This document shows positions 1-8,424 of a stretch of 64,000 bases of DNA, one piece after another. Origin of the DNA: Streptomyces iranensis (GTDB lineage: Bacteria > Actinomycetota > Actinomycetes > Streptomycetales > Streptomycetaceae); NCBI RefSeq assembly GCF_017874715.1, contig NZ_JAGGLR010000019.1, positions 186,001 through 250,000 of the forward strand, in the 5' to 3' direction. Both the position numbers and the translations under genes were made by a program. Position 1 is the first letter of the stretch. Each line of letters starts with the position of its first letter. The notes below the pieces were generated by a model. The model saw only the letters and a list, made by a program, of their open reading frames with translations, did not search any database and had not been told where the DNA came from.

Positions 1-590
1 AGCACGAATCCGGCGTCGCGCAGCGGGAGTTCGAGGGCCAGGGTGCCGAACGGCTCGTCCAGGCCCTGGATCTCCTCGGCCGTGGGCGGCCGCGGCTCGC
101 TGGTCGGACGCACCGCGCGCAGCCCGCTCACCGTCAGATACGCGTCCCGCTCGTGCATGTCCAGATGGGACAGCGGATGCAGCGCCACCACCGGACTGCC
201 GGTGCGCCCCGCCCAGCAGCGCAGCGCGACCTGCTGCGCCATGGTGCCGGTGGGGAAGAACGCCGCGGCCTCCATGCCGAGCAGCTCGGCGACCCGCCGC
301 TCGAGCTCCTCGACGATGCCGTCGCCGTAGATGTCCACCCAGCCGTCCCCGCCGTACGACGCGGTGTCGGCCGTAAGGGCGGTCGTGAGGGCGGCCAGCC
401 GCTCTGCGATCCGCACCTCGGCGGGCCCGCGCGTGAGCGTCCGCTCGGCACCGTGCCAGGCCGCGAGGCGGCGCGCCCGCGCGGTCCGTTCCGTCCCGCC
501 GCCCGTGCCGTCCATCTCGTCTGCCCGGTCTGCCCGGTCTGCCTGGTCCGCTCGGTCTGCTTGGTCTGCCTCGTCCGTCCCGTCCGTCAT
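1..590 (-). CDS. Beta-eliminating lyase / threonine aldolase-like protein (3' end outside window)
   Basis: The minus-strand frame opens at ATG 590 and runs off the left edge, so only about 196 residues are present. The visible part has the fold-type I PLP-enzyme signature of the threonine aldolase/beta-eliminating lyase family: a YGDG motif, then FFPTGTMAQQ, which in this family forms part of the cofactor pocket, then an LHPLSHLDMHE segment. The PLP lysine would lie beyond the edge. The first 25 residues are a low-complexity D/A/R run encoded by a short repeat, and the Shine-Dalgarno match is weak, so the in-frame ATG at residue 26 is an alternative start. The gene diverges from the cofactor operon on the plus strand. 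Likely a cytoplasmic amino-acid lyase; the substrate cannot be read from the sequence. Confidence 0.8.
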   Translation of the reverse strand, partial: MTDGTDEADQADRADQADRADRADEMDGTGGGTERTARARRLAAWHGAERTLTRGPAEVRIAERLAALTTALTADTASYGGDGWVDIYGDGIVEELERRVAELLGMEAAAFFPTGTMAQQVALRCWAGRTGSPVVALHPLSHLDMHERDAYLTVSGLRAVRPTSEPRPPTAEEIQGLDEPFGTLALELPLRDAGFV

Positions 591-736
591 GGGCTGATCA
601 TGTCGCACGCCCGTCCATCGGACCACAGAGTTGTCCACAGGCCCGGACGTGCGGCCAAACCCCCCGGAAACACTCGCGTAGCATGGCGGGGAATCGTCCG
701 GTACCCCTGAGGACTGGAACGGAAGGCCGTTGCCGC

Positions 737-1672
737 GTGAACGCTCAACCACTGCCTGAGCCGCAGGACCGACCTGCCCGGCTCACCGTCGGGGTCGTCG
801 GCGCGGGCCGCGTCGGCCCGGCCCTCGCCGCCTCGCTGAGACTCGCCGGGCACCGCCCGGTCGCCGCCTCCGGTGTCTCCGACGCCTCCGTGCGCCGGGC
901 CGCCGCCCTGCTTCCCGAAGTCCCCGTCGTGCCGCCCTCCGAGGTGCTGGCGCGGGCCGAGCTGGTGCTGCTCACCGTCCCCGACGACGCGCTGCCCGAG
1001 CTGGTCGGCGGCCTCGCCGAAACCGGCGCGGTGCGCCCCGGCCAGCTGCTGGTGCACACCTCCGGGCGCTACGGAGTCAGCGTGCTGGAGCCCGCGCTGC
1101 GGGCCGGTGCGCTGCCGCTCGCGCTGCACCCCGTCATGACCTTCACCGGCACCTCGGTGGACGTCCAGCGGCTGGCCGGGTGCTCCTTCGGCGTCACCGC
1201 GCCCGAGGAGCTGCGGCTGGCGGCCGAGGCGCTGGTCATCGAGATGGGCGGGGAGCCCGAGTGGATCGCGGAGGAGTCCCGTCCGCTCTATCACGCCGCC
1301 CTCGCCATCGGCGCCAACCACCTCACCACGCTGGTCGCCCAGTCCCTGGAGCTGCTGCGGGCGTCCGGGGTCGAGGCCCCCGACCGGATGCTCGGCCCAC
1401 TCCTCGGCGCCGCGCTGGACAACGCGCTGCGCAGCGGCGACGCCGCGCTCACCGGTCCGGTCGCGCGCGGCGACGCGGGCACGGTCGCCGCCCATGTCGC
1501 CGAGCTGCGGCGGCACGCCCCGCACGCCGTCGCCGGCTATCTGGCCATGGCCCGTACGACCGCGGACCGGGCGCTCGCGCACGGTCTGCTCAAGCCGGAG
1601 CTCGCCGAGGACCTGCTGGGCGTGCTCTCGGACGTGACCGACGCGCGGGGCCGGGGAGGTAGTGAGGCATGA
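737..1672 (+). CDS. Rossmann-like / DUF2520 domain protein
   Basis: A 311-residue protein. The N-terminal dinucleotide-binding fold has GAGRVG at residues 22-27, and the C-terminal helical half matches the DUF2520 family, which resembles ProC-type oxidoreductases. GTG 737 is preferred over an upstream in-frame ATG at 683 because GGAAGG lies about 10 bases before it. The stop overlaps panC by ATGA, which points to translational coupling. Actinobacteria often keep this gene immediately before panC, which suggests a role near pantothenate metabolism. The reaction is unproven; a reductase role is inference from fold and neighbourhood. Confidence 0.85.
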   Translation: MNAQPLPEPQDRPARLTVGVVGAGRVGPALAASLRLAGHRPVAASGVSDASVRRAAALLPEVPVVPPSEVLARAELVLLTVPDDALPELVGGLAETGAVRPGQLLVHTSGRYGVSVLEPALRAGALPLALHPVMTFTGTSVDVQRLAGCSFGVTAPEELRLAAEALVIEMGGEPEWIAEESRPLYHAALAIGANHLTTLVAQSLELLRASGVEAPDRMLGPLLGAALDNALRSGDAALTGPVARGDAGTVAAHVAELRRHAPHAVAGYLAMARTTADRALAHGLLKPELAEDLLGVLSDVTDARGRGGSEA

Positions 1673-2640
1673 GCCCGAGGCTGTGGACCAAGGCCCTTCC
1701 AGGGGAGCCCGATGTGGAGCTGTTCCGCCATCGCCCGGATCTGGACGCGGCGCTCGCCCACTTCGCCGTGCCGGGGCGCACGGCCGTCGTGATGACCATG
1801 GGCGCGCTGCACGACGGGCACGCCTCGCTCATCCGCGCCGCCCGCGCCCGGGTGGGCGCCAAGGGCATGGTGACCGTCACCGTCTTCGTCAATCCGCTGC
1901 AGTTCGGCGCGGGCGAGGACCTCGACCGCTATCCGCGCACCCTCGACGCCGACCTCGAGGTGGCGGCCGAGGCGGGCGCCGACATCGTCTTCGCCCCCAC
2001 CGCCGAGGAGGTGTACCCGTACGGTGAGCCGGGCGTCCGGATCACCGCCGGGACCGTGGGCGAGCGCTACGAGGGCGCCTCGCGCCCCGGCCACTTCGAC
2101 GGGATGCTCACCGTCGTCGCCAAGCTGCTCCATCTCACCCGCCCCGACATCGCCTTCTTCGGCGAGAAGGACGCCCAGCAGCTGTCGCTGGTCCGCCGGA
2201 TGGTCCGCGACCTGAACTTTCCCGTGGAGATCGTCGGCGTCCCCACCGTCCGCGAGGGCGACGGGGTCGCCCTCTCCAGCCGTAACCGCTATCTGACGGC
2301 CCAGGAGCGGGACACCGCGCTGGCCCTGTCCCGGGCGCTGTTCGCCGGGCGCGACGCGGGGCTGCTGGCGGCCGGGGAGGGCCCGGCCGGGTCCGAGGAG
2401 CACGAGCTCATACGGGTCGCGTCGCCCGCCGCGGTGCGGTCCGCGGCGCGGGCGGTGCTCGACGAGGCGGCGGGGCTCGAACCGCCGCTCGTCCTGGACT
2501 ATCTGGCCCTGGTCGACCCCGCCGACTTCACCGAGGTCTCCGACGGACACACTGGCGAGGCCGTGCTGGCCGTCGCCGCCAAGGTCGGCGCCACCCGCCT
2601 GATAGACAACATCCGCCTGTGGATCGGAGCCGCCCGATGA
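1669..2640 (+). CDS. panC: Pantoate--beta-alanine ligase
   Basis: Joins pantoate and beta-alanine with ATP to make pantothenate, the CoA precursor, in the cytoplasm. The HIGH-type nucleotide-binding signature TMGALHDGH is at residues 43-51, followed by the FFGEKDAQQLSLVRRMV block and the KMSKS-like SSRNRYL segment near residue 205. At 323 residues it is slightly longer than typical enzymes because of an acidic/Gly-rich insertion around residues 230-250. The start overlaps the DUF2520 stop and its own stop overlaps the nadB start, so it sits in a coupled operon. Confidence 0.97.
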   Translation: MSPRLWTKALPGEPDVELFRHRPDLDAALAHFAVPGRTAVVMTMGALHDGHASLIRAARARVGAKGMVTVTVFVNPLQFGAGEDLDRYPRTLDADLEVAAEAGADIVFAPTAEEVYPYGEPGVRITAGTVGERYEGASRPGHFDGMLTVVAKLLHLTRPDIAFFGEKDAQQLSLVRRMVRDLNFPVEIVGVPTVREGDGVALSSRNRYLTAQERDTALALSRALFAGRDAGLLAAGEGPAGSEEHELIRVASPAAVRSAARAVLDEAAGLEPPLVLDYLALVDPADFTEVSDGHTGEAVLAVAAKVGATRLIDNIRLWIGAAR

Positions 2641-4472
2641 CCCGTCCGACCGGGCGCCCGTCGGCCGATGCCGCCGCCCCCGCCACCGCTCTGCGCGCCC
2701 CCGCCCCCGGCTGGGCCACCGAGGCCGATGTCGTGGTCGTCGGCTCCGGGGTCGCCGGGCTGACCGTGGCGCTCCGCTGCGCCGCGGCCGGGGCCAAGGT
2801 CACCGTGGTCACCAAGGCCCGCCTGGACGACGGCTCCACGCGCTGGGCCCAGGGCGGCATAGCCGCCGCCCTCGGCGAGGGCGACACCCCCGGGCAGCAC
2901 CTGGACGACACGCTGGTGGCCGGTGCCGGGCTCTGCGACGAGCAGGCCGTACGGACGCTGGTCACCGAGGGCCCCGACGCGGTGCGCCGACTCATCGCCA
3001 CCGGAGCCCGCTTCGACGCCGACGACGCCACGGGCGAGATCCTGCTGACCCGCGAGGGCGGCCACCACCGCCGCCGGATCGCCCACGCGGGCGGCGACGC
3101 GACCGGCGCGGAGATCTCCCGGGCCCTGGTCGAGGCGGTCCGCGCGGCCGGTATCGAGACCGTGGAGAACGCCCTGGTGCTCGATCTGCTCAAGGACGGC
3201 TCCGGCCGGGCGGCCGGGGTCACCCTGCACGTCATGGGCGAGGGCCAGCGGGATGGCGTGGGCGCGGTTCTGGCGGACACGGTCGTGCTCGCCACGGGCG
3301 GCATGGGCCAGATCTACTCCGCCACCACCAACCCCGCCGTCTCCACCGGCGACGGGGTCGCGCTCGCGCTGCGCGCGGGGGCCGAGGTCAGCGATCTGGA
3401 GTTCGTGCAGTTCCATCCCACGGTGCTGTGGCTGGGCCCGGAGGCGGAGGGCCAGCAGCCGCTGGTCTCGGAGGCGGTGCGCGGCGAGGGCGCCCATCTC
3501 GTCGACGCCGACGGGGTGCGCTTCATGCGCGGGCAGCACGAGCTGGCCGAGCTGGCGCCCCGTGACATCGTCGCCAAGGGCATCATGCGGCGGATGCAGG
3601 CGCGCGGCGCCGAGCACATGTACCTGGACGCCCGCCACTTCGGGGCCGAGATGTGGGAGCGGCGCTTCCCGACCATCCTCGCCGCCTGCCGCGCCAACGG
3701 TATCGACCCGGTGACCGAGCCCATCCCGGTCGCCCCGGCCGCACACTACGCGAGCGGTGGGGTCCGCACCGATCTGCGCGGCCGCACCACGGTCCGCGGT
3801 CTCTACGCCTGCGGGGAGGTCGCCTGCACCGGCGTCCACGGCGCCAACCGCCTGGCCTCCAACTCCCTTCTGGAGGGCCTGGTCTTCGCGGAGCGCATCG
3901 CGGAGGACATCACTGCTGGCGCGGAGTCTGTTGGGGTGGAGTCCGCCGGGGTGGAGTCCGCCGGGGTGGAGTCCGCCGGGGCCGGCGGACCAGAGCGGCC
4001 CGCCGGGCAGACCGGGCCATCGACTCCCGCCGCTTCTCCCGCCGCTTCCGGTGACGCGCCACTGCTCGCCTCCGAGGCCCGCTACGAGATCCAGCACATC
4101 ATGACCCACGGCGCCGGGGTGCTCCGCTCGGCCGAGAGCCTGGCCCGCGCCGCCGACCGGCTGGAGCGCGTCCAGGACGACGCCGTGGCGCAGCTGCGAC
4201 GGGACGGCAAGACGGCCGAGCCCGGGGTCGAGACCTGGGAGGCCACCAACCTCCATCTCGTCGCCCGGGTCCTGGTGGCCGCCGCGCTCCGCCGCGAGGA
4301 GACCCGCGGCTGCCACTGGCGCGAGGACCGCCCCGAGCGGGACGACGCCGCCTGGCGCCGCCATCTGCTGGTCACCCTCCGTCCGGACGGCGCCCTCGAT
4401 GTCCGTGCCACGGACTCCGAAGCGTTTCCCTCATCGACCACCCCCCGAGCCGAGACGGAGTCCCGCCCGTGA
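2637..4472 (+). CDS. nadB: L-aspartate oxidase
   Basis: FAD flavoprotein that oxidises L-aspartate to iminoaspartate, the first step of de novo NAD synthesis. The N-terminal GSGVAGL FAD-binding motif is at residues 36-42. The TRWAQGGIAAAL segment, the HRRRIAHAGGDATG region and the HGANRLASNSLLEGLVF block are typical of the succinate dehydrogenase/NadB flavoprotein fold. ATG 2637 overlaps the panC stop by ATGA, with GGAG upstream. Between the FAD domain and the C-terminal helical domain is an extra low-complexity linker (residues about 425-475) containing three perfect 15-bp DNA repeats at 3933-3977, so this linker is probably evolving by slippage. 611 residues. Confidence 0.96.
   Translation: MTRPTGRPSADAAAPATALRAPAPGWATEADVVVVGSGVAGLTVALRCAAAGAKVTVVTKARLDDGSTRWAQGGIAAALGEGDTPGQHLDDTLVAGAGLCDEQAVRTLVTEGPDAVRRLIATGARFDADDATGEILLTREGGHHRRRIAHAGGDATGAEISRALVEAVRAAGIETVENALVLDLLKDGSGRAAGVTLHVMGEGQRDGVGAVLADTVVLATGGMGQIYSATTNPAVSTGDGVALALRAGAEVSDLEFVQFHPTVLWLGPEAEGQQPLVSEAVRGEGAHLVDADGVRFMRGQHELAELAPRDIVAKGIMRRMQARGAEHMYLDARHFGAEMWERRFPTILAACRANGIDPVTEPIPVAPAAHYASGGVRTDLRGRTTVRGLYACGEVACTGVHGANRLASNSLLEGLVFAERIAEDITAGAESVGVESAGVESAGVESAGAGGPERPAGQTGPSTPAASPAASGDAPLLASEARYEIQHIMTHGAGVLRSAESLARAADRLERVQDDAVAQLRRDGKTAEPGVETWEATNLHLVARVLVAAALRREETRGCHWREDRPERDDAAWRRHLLVTLRPDGALDVRATDSEAFPSSTTPRAETESRP
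3933..3977 (+). repeat. Three 15-bp tandem repeats inside nadB linker
   Basis: The unit GGGGTGGAGTCCGCC occurs three times without change at 3933, 3948 and 3963, with a degenerate copy just before. It encodes GVESA repeats in the interdomain linker of NadB and keeps the frame, so copy number can vary without disrupting the enzyme. Confidence 0.9.
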
Positions 4473-5497
4473 GCAGCACTTCCGAAGACCGTCAGCGACC
4501 CGCGCCCCTGCCGCTGCTCCTGATCGGCGACCCCGGTGAGGGGAGCGGCTGCGGCGACGCCTGCGGCTGCGGCGGTGACGACGGCGGACTCGACCCGATG
4601 GAGTGCGGTCTGGACCCGGACCTGGCCGAGCTGCTGATCCGCGCCGGACTCGACCCCATCCAGGTCGAGGACATCGCCCACATGGCCATCGAGGAGGACC
4701 TCGACCAGGGCGTGGACGTCACCACCGTGGCCACCGTCCCCGAGGACGCCTTCGCCACCGGCGACTTCACGGCCCGTGAGGCGGGCACCGTCGCGGGGCT
4801 GCGGATCGCCGAGGCGGTCCTGTCCGTGGTCTGCACGGACGAGTTCGAGGTCGAGCGGCATGTGGAGGACGGCGACCGGGTGGAGCCCGGCCAGAAGCTG
4901 CTCAGCGTCCGCACCCGCACCCGCGACCTGCTCACCGGCGAGCGCAGCGCGCTCAACCTGCTGTGCCGGCTCTCCGGTATCGCGACCGCGACCCGTGCGT
5001 GGGCCGACGCGCTGGAGGGGACGAAGACCAGGGTCCGTGACACCCGTAAGACCACTCCGGGGCTGCGCGCCCTGGAGAAGTACGCGGTGCGCTGCGGCGG
5101 CGGGGTCAACCACCGGATGTCGCTCTCGGACGCCGCGCTGGTCAAGGACAACCACGTGGTCGCGGCGGGCGGTGTCGCGGAGGCGTTCGGCGCCGTACGG
5201 GCCGAGTTCCCGGATGTGCCGATCGAGGTGGAGGTCGACACCCTGGAGCAGATTCCGCCGGTCCTGGCGGCGGGCGCGGATCTCATCCTGCTGGACAACT
5301 TCACCCCGGAGCGGACCCGCGAGGCCGTCGAGCTGGTCGCCGGGCGCGCCGCGCTGGAGTCCTCGGGACGGCTGACGCTCGCGGGCGCCCGTACGTACGC
5401 CGAGGCGGGCGTCGACTATCTGGCGGTCGGCGCGCTCACCCACTCCTCCCCGATCCTGGACATCGGCCTGGACCTGCGCGAGGCCGAGGAGAAGTAA
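4469..5497 (+). CDS. nadC: Nicotinate-nucleotide pyrophosphorylase (carboxylating)
   Basis: Converts quinolinate plus PRPP to nicotinate mononucleotide, the step after NadA in NAD synthesis. The type II phosphoribosyltransferase core shows TRKTTPGLRALEKYAV, a KDNH motif, and the LLDNF barrel segment late in the protein. The GTG start overlaps the nadB stop (GTGA). The N-terminus carries about 40 extra residues with a small Cys cluster (C28, C32, C34, C46) ahead of the catalytic fold. No nadA lies nearby. Confidence 0.96.
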   Translation: MSSTSEDRQRPAPLPLLLIGDPGEGSGCGDACGCGGDDGGLDPMECGLDPDLAELLIRAGLDPIQVEDIAHMAIEEDLDQGVDVTTVATVPEDAFATGDFTAREAGTVAGLRIAEAVLSVVCTDEFEVERHVEDGDRVEPGQKLLSVRTRTRDLLTGERSALNLLCRLSGIATATRAWADALEGTKTRVRDTRKTTPGLRALEKYAVRCGGGVNHRMSLSDAALVKDNHVVAAGGVAEAFGAVRAEFPDVPIEVEVDTLEQIPPVLAAGADLILLDNFTPERTREAVELVAGRAALESSGRLTLAGARTYAEAGVDYLAVGALTHSSPILDIGLDLREAEEK

Positions 5498-5500
5498 GCG

Positions 5501-5605
5501 ATGCTCCTGACCATCGACGCAGGCCCGCCCGTCGCCCCACCCACCACCCCAGGGCTCGCCCTCGGCCGTGAGCCCGACCGGAAGCGGTGCCGCCCATGCT
5601 GTTGA
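5501..5605 (+). other. Duplicated coaX start forming a 34-codon leader ORF
   Basis: Immediately after nadC an ATG with a good Shine-Dalgarno (GAGGAG, 9-base spacing) begins MLLTIDAG, almost the same as the MLLTIDVG that begins coaX 95 bases later. After eight codons this copy diverges and ends at TGA 5603-5605, overlapping the first codons of coaX. It looks like a small insertion or duplication that displaced the original coaX start. The short ORF may now act as a translated leader coupling nadC to coaX. Confidence 0.6.
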
Positions 5606-6393
5606 CCATCGACGTGGGGAACACCCATACCGTGCTGGGCCTCTTCGACGGCGACGAGATCGTCGAGCACTGGCGGATCTCCACCGACGCCCGCCGCACC
5701 GCCGATGAACTCGCCGTCCTGCTGCAGGGCCTGATGGGCATGCACCCGCTGCTCGGCGAGGAGCTGGGCGACGGGATCGCGGGCATCTCCATCTGCTCCA
5801 CCGTCCCCTCCGTCCTCCACGAGCTGCGCGAGGTGACCCGCCGCTACTACGGCGATGTGCCGTCCGTCCTGGTCGAGCCGGGCGTGAAGACCGGTGTGCC
5901 GATCCTGGTGGACAACCCCAAGGAGGTCGGCGCCGACCGGATCATCAACGCGCTGGCCGCCGTCGAGCTGTACGAGGGCCCGTGCGTGGTGGTCGACTTC
6001 GGCACCGCGACGACCTTCGACGCGGTCAGCGCGCGCGGGGAGTACGTGGGCGGGGTGATCGCGCCGGGCATCGAGATCTCGGTCGAGGCGCTGGGCGTAC
6101 GCGGGGCGCAATTGCGCAAGATCGAGCTGGCCCGTCCGCGCAGCGTGATCGGGAAGAACACGGTGGAGGCCATGCAGTCCGGCATCCTCTACGGCTTCGC
6201 GGGCCAGGTGGACGGAATCGTCCACCGTATGGCGCGCGAGCTCGCCAAGGACCCGGAGGACGTCACCGTGATCGCCACCGGCGGGCTGGCGCCCATGGTG
6301 CTAGGAGAATCCTCAGTGATCGATGAGCATGAGCCCTGGTTGACCCTGATCGGCCTCAGACTGGTCTACGAGCGGAACGTCTCGCGCGGCTGA
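5596..6393 (+). CDS. coaX: Type III pantothenate kinase
   Basis: ATP-dependent phosphorylation of pantothenate, the first committed step to CoA. The N-terminal DVGNTHTVLGLF phosphate loop, GADRIINALAAVELY, and VVDFGTATTFDAV are the type III family motifs; this type is unrelated to CoaA. ATG 5596 gives the canonical MLLTIDVGN start; GTG 5587 in frame is an alternative. Its own Shine-Dalgarno is weaker than the one for the leader ORF at 5501. Grouping with panC, nadB and nadC makes a combined CoA/NAD precursor operon. 265 residues. Confidence 0.95.
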   Translation: MLLTIDVGNTHTVLGLFDGDEIVEHWRISTDARRTADELAVLLQGLMGMHPLLGEELGDGIAGISICSTVPSVLHELREVTRRYYGDVPSVLVEPGVKTGVPILVDNPKEVGADRIINALAAVELYEGPCVVVDFGTATTFDAVSARGEYVGGVIAPGIEISVEALGVRGAQLRKIELARPRSVIGKNTVEAMQSGILYGFAGQVDGIVHRMARELAKDPEDVTVIATGGLAPMVLGESSVIDEHEPWLTLIGLRLVYERNVSRG

Positions 6394-6620
6394 GCACCGG
6401 CGATCAGCTCTTCACCCGGGTGCTCGACCGCATTGACGGCATTCCGAAACGAATTCCCACACTCGGGATTCGGCCTGCGCAACTGATCGCTCTTCGCCAA
6501 TGGGGCAAGGGGCGGTCAACGGAAAGACGGCACATCGAATTCCGTATTGACAAGCGGAACGGCCGTCGACCATGTACACCGGCACCCGGATGCGACGGTC
6601 CGCCCCCGGGTGCCGGGTCC

Positions 6621-6650
6621 GGACGGGACCGCCTCGGCGCGGTCCCGTCC
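6621..6650 (+). terminator. Perfect 12-bp hairpin downstream of coaX
   Basis: GGACGGGACCGC pairs perfectly with GCGGTCCCGTCC across the six-base loop CTCGGC. There is no T-tract, as is common for Streptomyces terminators. It likely ends the cofactor operon, about 230 bases after coaX. Confidence 0.65.
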
Positions 6651-6703
6651 GGCGCTTCCCCCGTATGGCCGCTCGGCGTCCGCAACGCGCCGCACCGTCC
6701 GGC

Positions 6704-6728
6704 GCTAAGCGAAAATTGTCCGCTTAGC
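6704..6728. promoter_or_regulatory. Inverted repeat overlapping probable promoter of the 6744 gene
   Basis: GCTAAGCG and CGCTTAGC form a perfect 8-bp dyad around a nine-base AT-rich centre. It ends 15 bases before ATG 6744. TAAAGT at 6732-6737 could be a -10 element for a leaderless transcript, which would place the dyad in the -35 region like an operator. The bound regulator is not identifiable. Confidence 0.45.
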
Positions 6729-6743
6729 ACTTAAAGTCGCCCC

Positions 6744-7571
6744 ATGCCCACGCCATATGGATCCCGCGGCGGAATGGCGTTCAGTGCGGATGAGCTGCGT
6801 GTGCTCCGACGCGCCCTCGCCATCGCCCTCCAACCCGACCCCGTCACCCCCTCTGCCGGCCCCCTCGGCCCGGACCGGGCGGAGGAGGTCCAGGACTGTC
6901 TCCGGCTCGCCGAGGCCGTGGACGAAGCGGTCCGCGAGGGCGGGCGGCTGCGAGCGTTCCTGCTCGACGAGCTCGCCCGTTACCGCGCCGCCCTGCCCGG
7001 CGCCGCCGTCGGCTATCTCGAGCAGCTCCAGGGCGCCCTCGCGGCCGGTTATGAGCCGCTGGCCGAGGATCTGGCCGCGCTCCGCGCGCTGTGCGGGTCG
7101 GCCGCCGGGGGCGGCGGTGAGGCGACGCGCCGGCGCGCGCTGCTGAGCCACTGCGAGCGCCTTGCCGAGCGGGGCGTGCGCGCCCGGCTCGCGGAGCGCG
7201 CCGGTGCCGTAGGGGCCGTCGTGGAGCCGCGCACGCGCCCCGTGGCGCCCCGGCTGCGCGCCCTGCCCGGCGGGAGCTCGGCGGCGTCCGGAACGGCCGC
7301 GCAGGGGGCCGCCCGGAAGGGGCCCGAGGTCGCGCGGGAGGCCGTGCTCCAGTCCGACGAGCCGAAGCGTGAGCCCCGTAAGAAGCCCACGCCGCCGGAG
7401 CGCGGCGACCGCGAGGAGCCGAAGCGGAGGGAGCCGGGCCGCCGGGCGCCGCGCCCGGGACGTCCGGTGCCCACGCCGGCGGAGGTCTTCCCGCCCAAAC
7501 GCCGCCGCCCCTCGCCGCCCCCGGAGCACGAGTCGAGCCTCGCGTCCGGCGCCGGGGTCCGCTCCGCCTGA
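6744..7571 (+). CDS. Hypothetical protein with Arg/Pro-rich tail
   Basis: 275 residues with no recognised catalytic motif. The N-terminal 130 residues look helical (FSADELRVLRRALAIALQ). The C-terminal 120 residues are rich in Arg, Pro, Glu and Lys and probably disordered. No Shine-Dalgarno precedes ATG 6744, but a TAAAGT box ends six bases before it, consistent with a leaderless mRNA; ATG 6774 is the alternative start. Location between coaX and lsr2 matches the conserved Streptomyces order. Function unknown. Confidence 0.7.
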   Translation: MPTPYGSRGGMAFSADELRVLRRALAIALQPDPVTPSAGPLGPDRAEEVQDCLRLAEAVDEAVREGGRLRAFLLDELARYRAALPGAAVGYLEQLQGALAAGYEPLAEDLAALRALCGSAAGGGGEATRRRALLSHCERLAERGVRARLAERAGAVGAVVEPRTRPVAPRLRALPGGSSAASGTAAQGAARKGPEVAREAVLQSDEPKREPRKKPTPPERGDREEPKRREPGRRAPRPGRPVPTPAEVFPPKRRRPSPPPEHESSLASGAGVRSA

Positions 7572-7702
7572 CCCGCTGCCCCCGGGACGCCTCGCCCGGG
7601 ACGCCTCGCCCGGCACGCCTCGCCCGGGACCGGTGCCCGGCTCCTGGAGGCCGCGGCGCGCCGCGTAATCTGGTGGTCTCGAGCAAAAGGAGGCCGAGAG
7701 CC

Positions 7703-7885
7703 ATGGATTACGTCTCCGCGCTGGTCCCGCCCGTCGTGATGGCCGTGGCCTTCACCGCGCTCATCGTCACGATGGTGAAGAGCCAGGGCGGCGCCAACAA
7801 GTCCAAGGAGGACGCCGCGGTGGACGCCGCGCTGGCGGCCCGCGCCGAGGCCGAGCGCCCGGCGCCGGAGCGCGAGACCTCCTGA
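7703..7885 (+). CDS. Small single-pass membrane protein
   Basis: 60 residues. AAAGGAGG sits nine bases before ATG 7703, a strong ribosome site that favours this start over one 30 bases upstream. Residues 6-25 form one hydrophobic membrane segment; the rest is a charged Ala/Glu/Arg tail that is probably cytoplasmic. No family name is recognised. A strong terminator follows, so this is a separate unit or the end of the preceding one. Confidence 0.75.
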   Translation: MDYVSALVPPVVMAVAFTALIVTMVKSQGGANKSKEDAAVDAALAARAEAERPAPERETS

Positions 7886-7915
7886 TCGGATCGATCACGC
7901 CGGATCACGCCGGAT

Positions 7916-7948
7916 CACGCCCCGGGACGCGTCGCGTCCCGGGGCGTG
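7916..7948 (+). terminator. 14-bp perfect hairpin terminator
   Basis: CACGCCCCGGGACG and its exact complement CGTCCCGGGGCGTG enclose the loop CGTCG. It follows the 60-residue membrane protein. The left arm is preceded by two more copies of the 10-base unit GATCACGCCG. Confidence 0.8.
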
Positions 7949-7970
7949 TGGCATTTCCCGTCCAACCCTC

Positions 7971-7999
7971 CCGACATTCGGGACATCTCCCACTATTAT
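7971..7999 (+). promoter_or_regulatory. Housekeeping-type promoter of the BlaI/MecI regulator
   Basis: CCGACA (7971-7976) and TATTAT (7994-7999) are separated by 17 bases. The GTG start lies only eight bases after the -10 box, so the mRNA is probably leaderless; no Shine-Dalgarno is present. Confidence 0.6.
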
Positions 8000-8006
8000 T
8001 CTCTGT

Positions 8007-8402
8007 GTGCCTCGGCCATTGGGAGATCTCGAAGACGCGGTCATGACGCGGGTGTGGAAGTGGAACCGCCCGGTCACGGTCCGGGAAGTCCTGGAAGACC
8101 TTCAGCGGGAACGCTCGATCGCCTACACGACGGTCATGACCGTAATGGACAACCTGCATCACAAGGGCTGGCTGCGCCGTGAGGTGGAAGGCCGCGCCTA
8201 TCGATATGCCGCGGTCTCCACGCGCGCCGCCTACTCGGCCGCACTGATGAACGAAGCGTGGTCGACCAGTGACAACCCCGCGGCCGCACTCGTCGCGTTC
8301 TTCGGGATGATGTCCGAAGAGCAGCGCGACGCACTACGGGATGCCATGCGCGTCGCACAACTGGGGGAGCCGGGGGAGAGCCCCGGTGAGTCGGGGCGAT
8401 GA
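8007..8402 (+). CDS. BlaI/MecI/CopY-family transcriptional regulator
   Basis: 131-residue winged-helix repressor-type protein. LEDAVMTRVWKW, VREVLEDLQRER and AYTTVMTVMDNLHHKGWL are the recognition-helix and wing region of the BlaI/MecI family, and YRYAAVSTRAAY leads into the dimerisation helices. No BlaR-type sensor protease is adjacent, so its signal is unknown. The start is GTG with a promoter eight bases upstream. Conserved position between coaX and lsr2. Confidence 0.88.
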   Translation: MPRPLGDLEDAVMTRVWKWNRPVTVREVLEDLQRERSIAYTTVMTVMDNLHHKGWLRREVEGRAYRYAAVSTRAAYSAALMNEAWSTSDNPAAALVAFFGMMSEEQRDALRDAMRVAQLGEPGESPGESGR

Positions 8403-8424
8403 CCCAGGGCGATAGCGTCCGCTC

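Larger units (their letters stand above)
6394..6743. other. Intergenic region after coaX
   Basis: A 350-base stretch without a convincing gene. Its first half is less GC-rich and may hold promoter sequence; a TTGACA-like TTGACA hexamer sits near 6546 without a clear partner. The middle contains a perfect GC-rich hairpin (6621-6650). The end contains an 8-bp inverted repeat just before the next start. An open frame at 6420-6734 has no recognisable content or ribosome site. Confidence 0.6.

Noticed and set aside
5501..6393. Frameshifted single CoaX starting at 5501
   Set aside because: The 5501 frame stops at 5603-5605 and the 5596 start already gives a complete type III kinase, so a duplication is the simpler reading.
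6420..6734. 104-codon frame between coaX and the next gene
   Set aside because: Crosses a perfect terminator hairpin, no ribosome site, no recognisable protein.
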